NCBI RefSeq assembly: GCF_000695795.1
Contig: NZ_JNCA01000018.1
Location: 36,640 to 100,639 of the forward strand
Source: Flavobacterium seoulense
Lineage (GTDB): Bacteria > Bacteroidota > Bacteroidia > Flavobacteriales > Flavobacteriaceae
Reading direction: 5' to 3'
DNA length: 64,000 nucleotides
Both the position numbers and the translations under genes were made by a program. The notes under the pieces are model-generated. The model was not told the origin of the DNA, did no database searches, and saw nothing but the letters and a program-made list of their open reading frames with translations. How positions within the stretch are numbered: position 1 is the stretch's first letter; the number at the start of each line of letters is the position of its first letter. This document shows, one piece after another, positions 7,354-15,555 of this stretch.

Positions 7354-10048
7354 TTTAGGCTTATTATTAATCTTAACCATTTATGTAGTAATCCTTTTTT
7401 ACATTGCACATTGGTCCGAAAAAAGAAGCCATTCTAAATGGACTAACAACCCTTATGTTTATTCCTTTTCATTAGCCGTTTATTGCACCGCCTGGACTTA
7501 TTATGGAAGTGTTGGTTTAGCCGCAAAAACCGGAGTCGATTATTTACCCATTTATCTTGGACCAATAATCATCATTCCTACCTGGATAATCATTCTTAAA
7601 AGAATTATTCGAATTTCCAGAATCAACAAAATAACAAGTCTTGCCGATTTTATTTCGTTACGCTACGGAAACAGCCGATCATTGGGAGCCTTAGTTACAT
7701 TAATCTCTATTTTTGGAATTGTGCCTTATATCGCTTTGCAACTAAAAGCAATTTCAGACACTTTTCACATAGTAACTAAAACCCATGAAAGTTCTAATGT
7801 TTTTACTGATAATACTACCTACATTTGTATTGCATTGGCATTATTTGCTTCCTATTACGGTAATAAATATGTAGATGCTTCCGAAAAAAGACGCGGAATT
7901 GTAACTGCCATTGCTCTTGAATCTATATTAAAATTAGTGTTCTTTTTAATTATTGGTGTTTACGTAACCTACTTTGTTTATGATGGTTTTGAGGACATTT
8001 ACAACCAAGCATCTGTCTTAGAAAATTTCGATAAAAAAAATACTATTGGCAATTTATCTAACGGATTGAACTGGTTTTTTCTTTGCCTGATTTCGATGTT
8101 TGCCATTTTTATTTTACCAAGACAATTTCACACTGCTATTGTCGAAAACAATCAGGAAAAACATATACGAACAGCCATTTGGTTACTTCCGCTTTACTTA
8201 TTGCTTTTCAATATTTTTGTTTTCCCAATTGCTTGGGGAGGTAATATCCTTTTTGAAACACAAGGACTCAATTCAGACACTTATTCTTTATTAATTCCGC
8301 AGTATTTCAATAATAATTTCCTAACCGTTTTAGTATTTTTAGGAGGATTTTCGGCAGCTATTTCAATGATTATTGTTTCTTCGATTACACTTTCTACAAT
8401 GTTAAGTAACAACCTTTTAATTCCTTACGGTTTTATTGGTTCATTAGAAAATATTTCCCAGGAAAAGAACACTAAAAGAATCGTTCTTAGCCGAAAAATA
8501 GGTATTTTTTCACTCATTATTTTAGGCTACATTATCTACCGTGTTTTCATCTTAGATTATACTTTAGTTTCCATAGGATTGGTTTCCTTTGTTATTATTG
8601 CCCAATTAGCTCCTGCTTTTTTTGGCGGACTATTCTGGACCAGAGGTTCTAAAAAAGGAGCGATAACAGGAATTGTTCTGGGATTTTTAGTTTGTTTTTA
8701 CACTTTATTAATTCCGTACGCACTTGGAACCACAAATTCGCCCAGTACTTTTGTTCAGGAAGGTCCGTGGGGAATTGCGCTCTTAAAACCTTTTCAGCTT
8801 TTCGGGCTAGATTATCTGGAACCTATTCCGCAAGCTGTTTTTTGGAGCTTATTTGTTAATTTACTAAGCTATTTAGCGGTTTCAGTAAGTTTTAGCGGAG
8901 ATTATCGCGAGCGAAATTATGCCGAAATGTTTGTTGACATTGACAAATACATTACTAATCATGAGAATGCTTATGTATGGAAAGGAACAGCAAATATTTC
9001 TGATATTCGAAAAATATTAGAGCGTTTTCTAGGAATCGAAAGAACCCAACGCGCGATGACTATTTTCAATTTAAAATACAATATTGATAAAGACACAAAT
9101 ATTGCCGATGCACGTTTTATCAAATTTGCTGAAAATCTATTGACAGGACATATTGGTACGGCTTCCGCCAAAATTGTAATTTCCAGTGTGGCTAAAGAAG
9201 ACAAAATCAGCCTGCCAGAAGTATTACGTATTCTCGAAGAATCGAAAGAGAATATTATTATTAATAAAAAGCTTGTTGAAAGTTCGAATGAATTAAAAAA
9301 CATCTCCGAACAACTTCAAATTGCAAACAAAGAACTCATCAACAAAGATATTCAAAAAGATGAATTTCTGGATACCGTAACTCACGAATTAAGAACTCCG
9401 ATAACAGCAATTAGAGCTGCTACCGAAATTTTATATGACGATGCGAATATCCCTGCCGAAGTACGCCAAAAATTTCTACAAAATATCATTTCTGAATCCG
9501 ATAGACTGAATCGTTTGATTGATAAAATATTGGATTTAGAGAAATTTGAAACTGGAAAACAAAAGATTTACCTGTCTAAAAACAACCTTTCTAAAACCAT
9601 TAACAACACTCTTGAATCGCTGCAACAATTAATAGCAAACAAAAACATATACGTTGATTTTAAAGATCATTCCAGAGAAATCAAAGCCTTTTATGATGAA
9701 GAACGTATCATTCAGGTGTTGCATAATTTATTTTCGAATGCGATAAAATTCTGCGAAAGCATTGCTGGAAAAATCACTATTAAATTGGTAGAAAACACTG
9801 ATTTTGTTTCCGTTAGTATTCACAATAATGGAAAAGAAATAAAGCGGGAAGATTTTGAAGCCATCTTCGACAAATTTTACCAATCCAGAAATCAAAATGT
9901 AAAAAAACCTATTGGAAGCGGCTTAGGATTAGCCATTTGCAAAAAAATAATTGAACATCATAAAGGAAAAATATGGGTTGAAAGCTCCATTGGTAACGGA
10001 ACAACCATTATTTTTACATTACCCAATTACAATACTACCGAAAAATGA
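7346..10048 (+). CDS. Sodium:solute symporter-histidine kinase fusion (CbrA/CrbS-like)
   Basis: A 900-residue inner-membrane sensor. Residues about 1-520 form an SLC5/SSS-type transporter with roughly 13 membrane segments. A STAC domain follows at about 540-625 (ADARFIKFAENLLTGHIGTASAK), then a coiled coil, then a HisKA domain with phospho-acceptor His680 (TVTHELRTP) and a HATPase with N box HNLFSNAIKF and G box GSGLGLAICKKI. In CbrA and CrbS this architecture couples substrate passage or binding to phosphorylation. CrbS controls acs in Vibrio and Pseudomonas, which matches the acs gene here. The stop overlaps the receiver gene by 4 bp (ATGA). Acetate as the sensed ligand is inferred from context. 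Confidence 0.95.
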   Translation: MSSLGLLLILTIYVVILFYIAHWSEKRSHSKWTNNPYVYSFSLAVYCTAWTYYGSVGLAAKTGVDYLPIYLGPIIIIPTWIIILKRIIRISRINKITSLADFISLRYGNSRSLGALVTLISIFGIVPYIALQLKAISDTFHIVTKTHESSNVFTDNTTYICIALALFASYYGNKYVDASEKRRGIVTAIALESILKLVFFLIIGVYVTYFVYDGFEDIYNQASVLENFDKKNTIGNLSNGLNWFFLCLISMFAIFILPRQFHTAIVENNQEKHIRTAIWLLPLYLLLFNIFVFPIAWGGNILFETQGLNSDTYSLLIPQYFNNNFLTVLVFLGGFSAAISMIIVSSITLSTMLSNNLLIPYGFIGSLENISQEKNTKRIVLSRKIGIFSLIILGYIIYRVFILDYTLVSIGLVSFVIIAQLAPAFFGGLFWTRGSKKGAITGIVLGFLVCFYTLLIPYALGTTNSPSTFVQEGPWGIALLKPFQLFGLDYLEPIPQAVFWSLFVNLLSYLAVSVSFSGDYRERNYAEMFVDIDKYITNHENAYVWKGTANISDIRKILERFLGIERTQRAMTIFNLKYNIDKDTNIADARFIKFAENLLTGHIGTASAKIVISSVAKEDKISLPEVLRILEESKENIIINKKLVESSNELKNISEQLQIANKELINKDIQKDEFLDTVTHELRTPITAIRAATEILYDDANIPAEVRQKFLQNIISESDRLNRLIDKILDLEKFETGKQKIYLSKNNLSKTINNTLESLQQLIANKNIYVDFKDHSREIKAFYDEERIIQVLHNLFSNAIKFCESIAGKITIKLVENTDFVSVSIHNNGKEIKREDFEAIFDKFYQSRNQNVKKPIGSGLGLAICKKIIEHHKGKIWVESSIGNGTTIIFTLPNYNTTEK

Positions 10049-10407
10049 AGAAAATACTAATTGTAGATGACGAACCTAATATTGTAATGTCACTGGAATA
10101 TACTTTTAAGAAAAATAATTTTGAAGTATTCATTGCCCGCGACGGACAGGAAGCATTGGATATTTTAAATAATCAATTACCAGACATTATTATCCTTGAT
10201 GTAATGATGCCTATGGTGGATGGTTACAGCACATTGGAACAAATAAAACAGGAACCAAGATTAGATCATTGCAAAGTGATTTTTCTTTCGGCAAAAAACA
10301 AAGAAAAAGACATTGAAAAAGGACTTTCATTAGGTGCTAATTTATACGTAACCAAACCTTTTTCGCTTAAAAAACTCGTTGAACAAGCCCAGGAATTAAT
10401 AAACTAA
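10045..10407 (+). CDS. Single-domain response regulator (receiver only)
   Basis: A 120-residue CheY-like receiver. The acidic pair is Asp8/Asp9, the phospho-acceptor Asp52 (IIILDVMMP), the switch Ser82 and the conserved Lys104 (VTKPF). There is no DNA-binding domain, although the protein is full length and the stop is followed directly by the acs leader. It should take phosphate from His680 of the overlapping kinase. Because it has no output domain, another protein must carry the signal to transcription or to a target enzyme. Confidence 0.95.
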   Translation: MKKILIVDDEPNIVMSLEYTFKKNNFEVFIARDGQEALDILNNQLPDIIILDVMMPMVDGYSTLEQIKQEPRLDHCKVIFLSAKNKEKDIEKGLSLGANLYVTKPFSLKKLVEQAQELIN

Positions 10408-10430
10408 CAAACTAAATATAAACAAAAACC

Positions 10431-12338
10431 ATGAGTCGTTACAAAATAAGTAATTTCGAAGAATACTTTAAAGAATACAAAAAATCCATAAAAGACCCGA
10501 AGAAATTTTGGGATAAAATTGCCTCAGAAAACTTTACCTGGTATCAGGAATGGGACAAAGTCGTCGATTTTAACATGGCGGAAGCCGAAATAAAATGGTT
10601 TGTTGATGCCAAAGTAAACATCACCAAAAACTGTATCGATCGTCACCTTGCCAAAAAAGGAGATAAAGTTGCCATAGTTTTTGAACCGAACAATCCTGAT
10701 GAAGCTTCACAATCGATCACTTACAATGAATTACACCAACGTGTAAGCAAAATGGCTAATGTTTTATTGAGTCAGGGAATTCAAAAAGGAGATCGAGTAT
10801 GTATTTACCTTCCTATGATTCCTGAATTAGCTATTACTACACTAGCCTGTGCCCGTATTGGAGCGATTCACTCAGTAGTTTTTGCAGGATTTTCAGCATC
10901 AGCTGTTGCTGCCCGAATTAACGACAGCGAATGTAAAATGGTCGTTACTTCTGACGGTGGTTACCGCGGTAACAAAACCATCGATTTAAAAGGAATTGTT
11001 GATGAAGCCTTAGCAAATTGTCCATCAGTAGAAAAAGTATTAGTTGCTCAAAGAACTAATACTGATGTTCAAATGAAAGAAGGTCGTGACCAATGGTTAG
11101 CTCCTCTTGTAGAAAAAGCTTCAGATAATAATACGGCTGAAATTATGGATGCCGAAGATCCATTGTTTATTCTTTACACTTCGGGTTCTACCGGAAAACC
11201 TAAAGGAATGGTACACACCACAGCTGGATATATGGTTTATACAGCTTATACATTCCAAAATGTTTTTAACTACGAAGAAAATGATATTTTCTGGTGTACT
11301 GCCGACATTGGCTGGATTACCGGACATTCTTATATTCTATACGGTCCATTATTGAACGGAGCTACAACAGTTATTTTCGAAGGTGTTCCTTCTTATCCTG
11401 ATTTCAGTCGTTTTTGGGAAGTAATTGAAAAACATAAAGTGAACCAATTCTATACAGCACCAACAGCCATCAGAGCTTTGGCCAAAGAAAGCTTAGATTA
11501 TGTACAAAAATATCCTTTAAGCTCGCTGAAAGTAATTGGTTCAGTAGGAGAACCTATCAACGAAGAAGCCTGGCATTGGTACAATGACCACGTAGGAGGG
11601 AAACGTTGTCCGGTTGTAGATACCTGGTGGCAAACAGAAACAGGAGGAATCCTTATCTCGCCAATTCCTTTTATCACACCAACAAAACCTACTTATGCAA
11701 CACTTCCTCTTCCTGGAATTCAGGCAGTTTTGATGGACGAAAAACGTAATGAAATTGAAGACAACCAAGTAGTGGGAAGTTTGTGCATTAAATTCCCTTG
11801 GCCGGGAATTGCCAGAACTATATGGGGCGACCACAAACGCTATAAAGAAACATATTTCTCTACTTTCCCTGGAAAATATTTCAGTGGTGACGGCGCTTTG
11901 CGTGACGAAGTTGGTTATTATAGAATCACAGGCCGTGTAGATGATGTAGTAATTGTTTCTGGACACAATTTAGGAACAGCACCTATTGAAGACGCTATCA
12001 ACGAACATTTGGCTGTAGCCGAAAGTGCCATTGTAGGTTTCCCGCATGACATTAAAGGAAATGCTTTGTACGGATTTGTGATATTAAAAGAAACTGGTGA
12101 GAAACGAGACAAAGAAAATTTGGCAAAAGAAATCAATCATCATATTTCGGCTCACATTGGTCCTATTGCTAAACTAGATAAAATTCAGTTTGTATCTGGC
12201 TTACCTAAAACCCGTTCAGGAAAAATCATGCGACGAATTCTTCGTAAAATTGCCGAAGGTGATTACTCTAATTTTGGTGACACAACCACATTGTTAAATC
12301 CTGAAATTGTAGACGAAATTAAAAACGGTAGAATTTAA
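10431..12338 (+). CDS. acs: Acetyl-CoA synthetase (AMP-forming)
   Basis: A 635-residue cytoplasmic enzyme that converts acetate, ATP and CoA to acetyl-CoA. It has the typical N-terminal ACAS_N region, the P-loop YTSGSTGKPKG (about residues 249-259), the VDTWWQTETGG motif and the C-terminal TRSGKIMRR motif, whose Lys598 is the catalytic residue normally controlled by acetylation. It starts 23 bp after the receiver gene, so it belongs to the acetate locus. Length and motifs match bacterial Acs throughout. Confidence 0.97.
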   Translation: MSRYKISNFEEYFKEYKKSIKDPKKFWDKIASENFTWYQEWDKVVDFNMAEAEIKWFVDAKVNITKNCIDRHLAKKGDKVAIVFEPNNPDEASQSITYNELHQRVSKMANVLLSQGIQKGDRVCIYLPMIPELAITTLACARIGAIHSVVFAGFSASAVAARINDSECKMVVTSDGGYRGNKTIDLKGIVDEALANCPSVEKVLVAQRTNTDVQMKEGRDQWLAPLVEKASDNNTAEIMDAEDPLFILYTSGSTGKPKGMVHTTAGYMVYTAYTFQNVFNYEENDIFWCTADIGWITGHSYILYGPLLNGATTVIFEGVPSYPDFSRFWEVIEKHKVNQFYTAPTAIRALAKESLDYVQKYPLSSLKVIGSVGEPINEEAWHWYNDHVGGKRCPVVDTWWQTETGGILISPIPFITPTKPTYATLPLPGIQAVLMDEKRNEIEDNQVVGSLCIKFPWPGIARTIWGDHKRYKETYFSTFPGKYFSGDGALRDEVGYYRITGRVDDVVIVSGHNLGTAPIEDAINEHLAVAESAIVGFPHDIKGNALYGFVILKETGEKRDKENLAKEINHHISAHIGPIAKLDKIQFVSGLPKTRSGKIMRRILRKIAEGDYSNFGDTTTLLNPEIVDEIKNGRI

Positions 12339-12366
12339 TTTCTTCATTTTAAAACTTCGTAAAACC

Positions 12367-12396
12367 AAAAGCTGTTCAATAACTGAGCAGCTTTTT
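12367..12396 (+). terminator. Intrinsic terminator after acs
   Basis: AAAAGCTGTTCA (12367-12378) and TGAGCAGCTTTT (12384-12395) pair over 12 bp with one G-U wobble and a 5-nt loop, and the 3' arm ends in a T run. It closes the acetate locus. Confidence 0.85.
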
Positions 12397-12444
12397 ATGT
12401 TTACAGAAACAAATTATTCAAATTAAATTCATCACAAAACCGTA

Positions 12445-12452
12445 TATTTTTG
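12445..12452 (+). promoter_or_regulatory. Promoter -7 box for the GH13 amylase gene
   Basis: TATTTTTG matches TAnnTTTG and lies 53 bp before the start codon, downstream of the acs terminator. No convincing -33 element is seen. The leader carries an 11-codon open frame (12474-12509) that overlaps the amylase ATG as ATGA. Confidence 0.5.
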
Positions 12453-12505
12453 CTACATTCGTCAACTAAGGGTATGCTATCAATTAGCTCAAATTTCTCT
12501 ATTTT

Positions 12506-14311
12506 ATGAGTACTGCGTTAAACACACAAATACAAAGAATAGAACCTCCGTTTTGGTTTTCTGGAATGCACAATCCCCTACTCCAAATTCTTTTTTACGG
12601 AACTAATATTGCTCAATGCCAAATTACAATAGAAAACAGCAATGCTATCAATAATGTAAAACGCACCGAAAATCCCAACTTTATTTTTGTAACCATCAAT
12701 ACTCAAAAGATAAGCACAAGCGAAATTGACTTTATATTCAAACGGAAAGACAAATCGACTTTTATCCAAAAATATGAATTAAGGAAACGAAGGAAAGATT
12801 CGGCACTTCGTAAAAGTTTTGATTCTTCAGACACTATTTATCTTCTCATGCCTGATCGTTTTGCAAATGGAAACAAAAACAATCAAAACGACCAAAACAC
12901 TATCGAAAAATACAATCGCGAATTGCCTGGAGGCCGGCACGGCGGCGATATCGAAGGTATTATTCAAAATCTGGATTATTTACAATCTCTCGGCATCACT
13001 ACCATTTGGAACACGCCGCTTTGTGAAGATAATGAAACTGAATTTTCCTATCACGGTTATGCGCAATCTGATGTTTATCAAATAGATTCTCGTTTTGGAA
13101 CGAATGAAGATTATGTTCGTTTAGCCAATGAAATTCACAATCGTGACATGAAATTAGTCATGGATTATGTAACTAATCATTGGGGATTAGCTCACTGGAT
13201 GGTTCATGATGCACCTACAAAAGACTGGATTCATCAATTTGATAATTACACTCAGACCAATCATAAAAGAAGCACTATAAGCGACATTAATGCTTCCAAA
13301 ATTGATCGAACAGTCTGCCTTCATGGCTGGTTTGTTCCCACGATGCCCGACCTAAATATTAGCAATCCTTTAGTGTTCAATTATCTTTGTCAAAATGCTA
13401 TTTGGTGGATTGAATATGCTAATTTAGATGGTTTTAGAGTTGATACTTACAATTATTCTGAACCAGAATACATTTCGAAATGGACAAAAGCCATTACCGA
13501 TGAATATCCAAATTTCAATTTGGTAGGCGAAATAACCATGCGTAATCAGGGATTGCTTTCTTATTGGCAAAAAGACAGTTCGATAGGTAAAATCCAAAAT
13601 TTCAATTCTCATTTACCCAGTGTGATGGATTTTGCATTATCAGATGCATTGCAAAATGTTTTTAACGAAGATGATGACACCTGGGATCAGGGAATTACCA
13701 AAGTTTATGATATTCTTTCGAAAGATTTTTTGTTTCCAAATATTAATAATTTATTGATTTTTGCCGAAAATCATGATACCAAACGTTTCAACCACATATA
13801 CAATAATGACTTTCGAAAATACAAAATGGCAATGAGTATGCTCGCTACTTTACGTGGCATTCCACAGTTGTATTATGGTTCCGAAATTGGTATGGCAGGC
13901 GATCAAAATCTAGGTGATGCCGATATTCGAAAAGATTTCCCCGGCGGTTGGGAAAACGATGAAAATAATGCTTTCCATCCTGAAAGCCGCTCCGAATGTC
14001 AAAATGCGTATTTCGATTTTACATCAAAATTATTCCATTGGCGAAAAACAAATGATGCAGTCCATTTTGGAAAAACCACACATTATATTCCTGAAAATAA
14101 TGTTTATATCTATTTTAGATATAATTCGACAAAAACGGTGATGGTTATCATTAATAATCATCCTGAAAATCAGGAAATCTACACTTACCGATTTAAAGAG
14201 AATATTGAAAATTACAAAACAGCAAAAGAAGTTATAACCGATTTAGTTTTTGATTTATCGCAACCCATTTTTATCGAAGGAAAGTCGGCTTTGATTTTAG
14301 AATTAGAATAA
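12506..14311 (+). CDS. GH13 alpha-amylase-family protein (cyclomaltodextrinase/neopullulanase type)
   Basis: A 601-residue alpha-glucan hydrolase with an N-terminal beta-sandwich (about 1-95), a GH13 barrel (about 105-510) and a C-terminal beta domain. The catalytic set is complete: nucleophile Asp313 (GFRVDTY), acid/base Glu342 (LVGEIT) and Asp424 (ENHDTKRF). The layout matches the SusA/neopullulanase group, which cuts imported maltodextrins or cyclodextrins. Periplasmic members begin with a signal peptide, but this one starts MSTALNTQIQRIEPP with no hydrophobic segment, so it is predicted to be cytoplasmic. No SusCD pair for starch is nearby. Confidence 0.9.
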   Translation: MSTALNTQIQRIEPPFWFSGMHNPLLQILFYGTNIAQCQITIENSNAINNVKRTENPNFIFVTINTQKISTSEIDFIFKRKDKSTFIQKYELRKRRKDSALRKSFDSSDTIYLLMPDRFANGNKNNQNDQNTIEKYNRELPGGRHGGDIEGIIQNLDYLQSLGITTIWNTPLCEDNETEFSYHGYAQSDVYQIDSRFGTNEDYVRLANEIHNRDMKLVMDYVTNHWGLAHWMVHDAPTKDWIHQFDNYTQTNHKRSTISDINASKIDRTVCLHGWFVPTMPDLNISNPLVFNYLCQNAIWWIEYANLDGFRVDTYNYSEPEYISKWTKAITDEYPNFNLVGEITMRNQGLLSYWQKDSSIGKIQNFNSHLPSVMDFALSDALQNVFNEDDDTWDQGITKVYDILSKDFLFPNINNLLIFAENHDTKRFNHIYNNDFRKYKMAMSMLATLRGIPQLYYGSEIGMAGDQNLGDADIRKDFPGGWENDENNAFHPESRSECQNAYFDFTSKLFHWRKTNDAVHFGKTTHYIPENNVYIYFRYNSTKTVMVIINNHPENQEIYTYRFKENIENYKTAKEVITDLVFDLSQPIFIEGKSALILELE

Positions 14312-14318
14312 ACCAAAA

Positions 14319-14336
14319 ACTTTGCGAACTTTGCGG
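14319..14336 (+). repeat. Tandem 9-nt repeat (ACTTTGCGA ACTTTGCGG)
   Basis: Two tandem 9-nt units fill most of the 38-bp gap between the amylase stop and the GDPD start. A partial third copy (ACTTTATGC) runs into the GDPD start codon. The motif resembles short interspersed repeats I associate with Flavobacterium intergenic DNA; copy number cannot be judged from one window. Confidence 0.55.
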
Positions 14337-14349
14337 TTAAAAAAACTTT

Positions 14350-15030
14350 ATGCTTAAAATAGGTCATCGCGGTGCAAAAGGTTACGAACCTGAAAATACT
14401 TTAATTGCTTTCGAAAAGGCAATTGAATTAGGAGCTGACGGCATTGAACTCGATGTTCATTTAAGTACTGACAACGAATTAATCGTGATTCACGACGAAA
14501 CTGTAGATCGAACCACTAACGGCAAAGGCGAAGTAAATCAATTGTCGTTAAAGGAATTGAAAGCGTTGAAAATTGATAACATACAACAAATCCCAAGTTT
14601 AACCGAAGTTCTTGATTTAGTAAACAAGCGTTGTTTTATCAATATTGAACTCAAAGGAATTGGAACCGCTAAGCCTGTAATTGGGCTAATTTCTCATTAT
14701 ATCTCAGAAAAAAACTGGGATTACAACGATTTCATTGTTTCCAGTTTTGATTGGAAAATGCTCGAACAAACACATTCATTAGATTCAAAAATAAAAATTG
14801 GTGTTTTAACCGAAGTGTCGATTGATGAAGCTTTGGCTTTCGCCAAAAAGATAAACGCTTTCGCCATTCATCCCGATTATGAATTGTTGTCAAAAGAAAA
14901 TGTAATTTTGATGCAGCAAAATGGATTCGAAATTTATCCTTGGACTGTAAATTCGGAAAGTGCCATCCAAAAAATAAAATCATTCAACGTAAACGGAATT
15001 ATCTCCGATTTCCCGGATCGAATTTATTAA
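14350..15030 (+). CDS. Glycerophosphodiester phosphodiesterase (GDPD family)
   Basis: A 226-residue TIM-barrel enzyme that hydrolyses glycerophosphodiesters to glycerol-3-phosphate and an alcohol. The catalytic GHRG (IGHRGAKGYEPENTL) is at residues 4-14, the metal-binding ELDVHLS near 36-42 and the second catalytic His in VIHDETVDRTTNG. It has no signal peptide, so it should be cytoplasmic, like UgpQ rather than GlpQ. It follows the amylase by 38 bp and its stop codon coincides with the left edge of the repeat array that encloses the next gene. Confidence 0.93.
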   Translation: MLKIGHRGAKGYEPENTLIAFEKAIELGADGIELDVHLSTDNELIVIHDETVDRTTNGKGEVNQLSLKELKALKIDNIQQIPSLTEVLDLVNKRCFINIELKGIGTAKPVIGLISHYISEKNWDYNDFIVSSFDWKMLEQTHSLDSKIKIGVLTEVSIDEALAFAKKINAFAIHPDYELLSKENVILMQQNGFEIYPWTVNSESAIQKIKSFNVNGIISDFPDRIY

Positions 15031-15050
15031 ACCATTAAGAACATTAAGTT
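15028..15050 (+). repeat. Left 9-nt repeat array flanking the GxxExxY gene
   Basis: TAAACCATTAAGAACATTAAG contains two 9-nt units of the form xTTAAGnnn after an AAACC leader. The first three bases are the GDPD stop codon. The same leader and units recur inverted at 15520-15551. Confidence 0.65.
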
Positions 15051-15072
15051 AGTTTAATAAATCACTCCATTT

Positions 15073-15480
15073 ATGACTAAAAAAGAAGTAACTCAATTAT
15101 TTTACGAAATTATTGGATATGCCACAAAAATACACAAGAAACTAGGACCTGGTCTTTTAGAAAAAATATATGAAGAGTGTTTAAAATATGAGCTAGAAAA
15201 GAACGGACATCATGTTAAACAACAAATTAATGTTGCAATCGATTATTATGATTTAGAATTATTAAATCCTCTACGATTGGACTTATTAGTAGATGATGCT
15301 GTCATAGTTGAACTAAAAACAGTTGAAAAATTCCACCCAATAGACGAAGCAAAACTATTAACTTACATGAAATTATTAAGCGTACCGCAAGGATTACTTA
15401 TCAATTTCAACACTACAAACATAACAAAATCCTATAAACCATTGATAAACGAATATTTTTCAAAACTTGCAGACGATTAA
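15073..15480 (+). CDS. GxxExxY family protein (PD-(D/E)XK-like fold)
   Basis: A 135-residue protein of the GxxExxY family (PF13366-like). The naming motif is visible as GLLEKIY near residue 28. The following D and ELK residues (RLDLLVDDAVIVELK) form a PD-(D/E)XK nuclease-like site, with Gln110 in VPQGLLINF as the usual trailing residue. The family's function is not established; copies are often numerous in Bacteroidota genomes. It sits between two inverted repeat arrays that fill the gap between GDPD and the flavoprotein gene almost exactly, which looks like a compact inserted unit. I do not know its substrate. Confidence 0.85.
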   Translation: MTKKEVTQLFYEIIGYATKIHKKLGPGLLEKIYEECLKYELEKNGHHVKQQINVAIDYYDLELLNPLRLDLLVDDAVIVELKTVEKFHPIDEAKLLTYMKLLSVPQGLLINFNTTNITKSYKPLINEYFSKLADD

Positions 15481-15519
15481 CCACTTTATAATCTAAAGAT
15501 AAATACTCAAAAACAATAA

Positions 15520-15551
15520 AACTTAATTTTCTTAACTCTCTTAATGGTTTA
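15520..15551 (-). repeat. Right 9-nt repeat array, inverted relative to the left one
   Basis: Read on the minus strand it begins TAAACCATTAAGAGAG and continues with two further xTTAAGnnn units, giving three units at 9-nt spacing against two on the left. The first 13 bases are identical to the left array. It ends 4 bp before the next start codon. Confidence 0.65.
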
Positions 15552-15555
15552 AATA

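Noticed and set aside
8971..9303. 110-codon frame antisense to the symporter-kinase gene
   Set aside because: Shadow of the conserved STAC-domain coding region; no start context or domain.
11541..11966. 141-codon frame antisense to acs
   Set aside because: Lies wholly inside the well-supported acs gene on the other strand, with no recognisable domain.
15028..15551. CRISPR-like array formed by the TTAAG units
   Set aside because: Units are 9 nt, tandem and without unique spacers; no cas genes are present.
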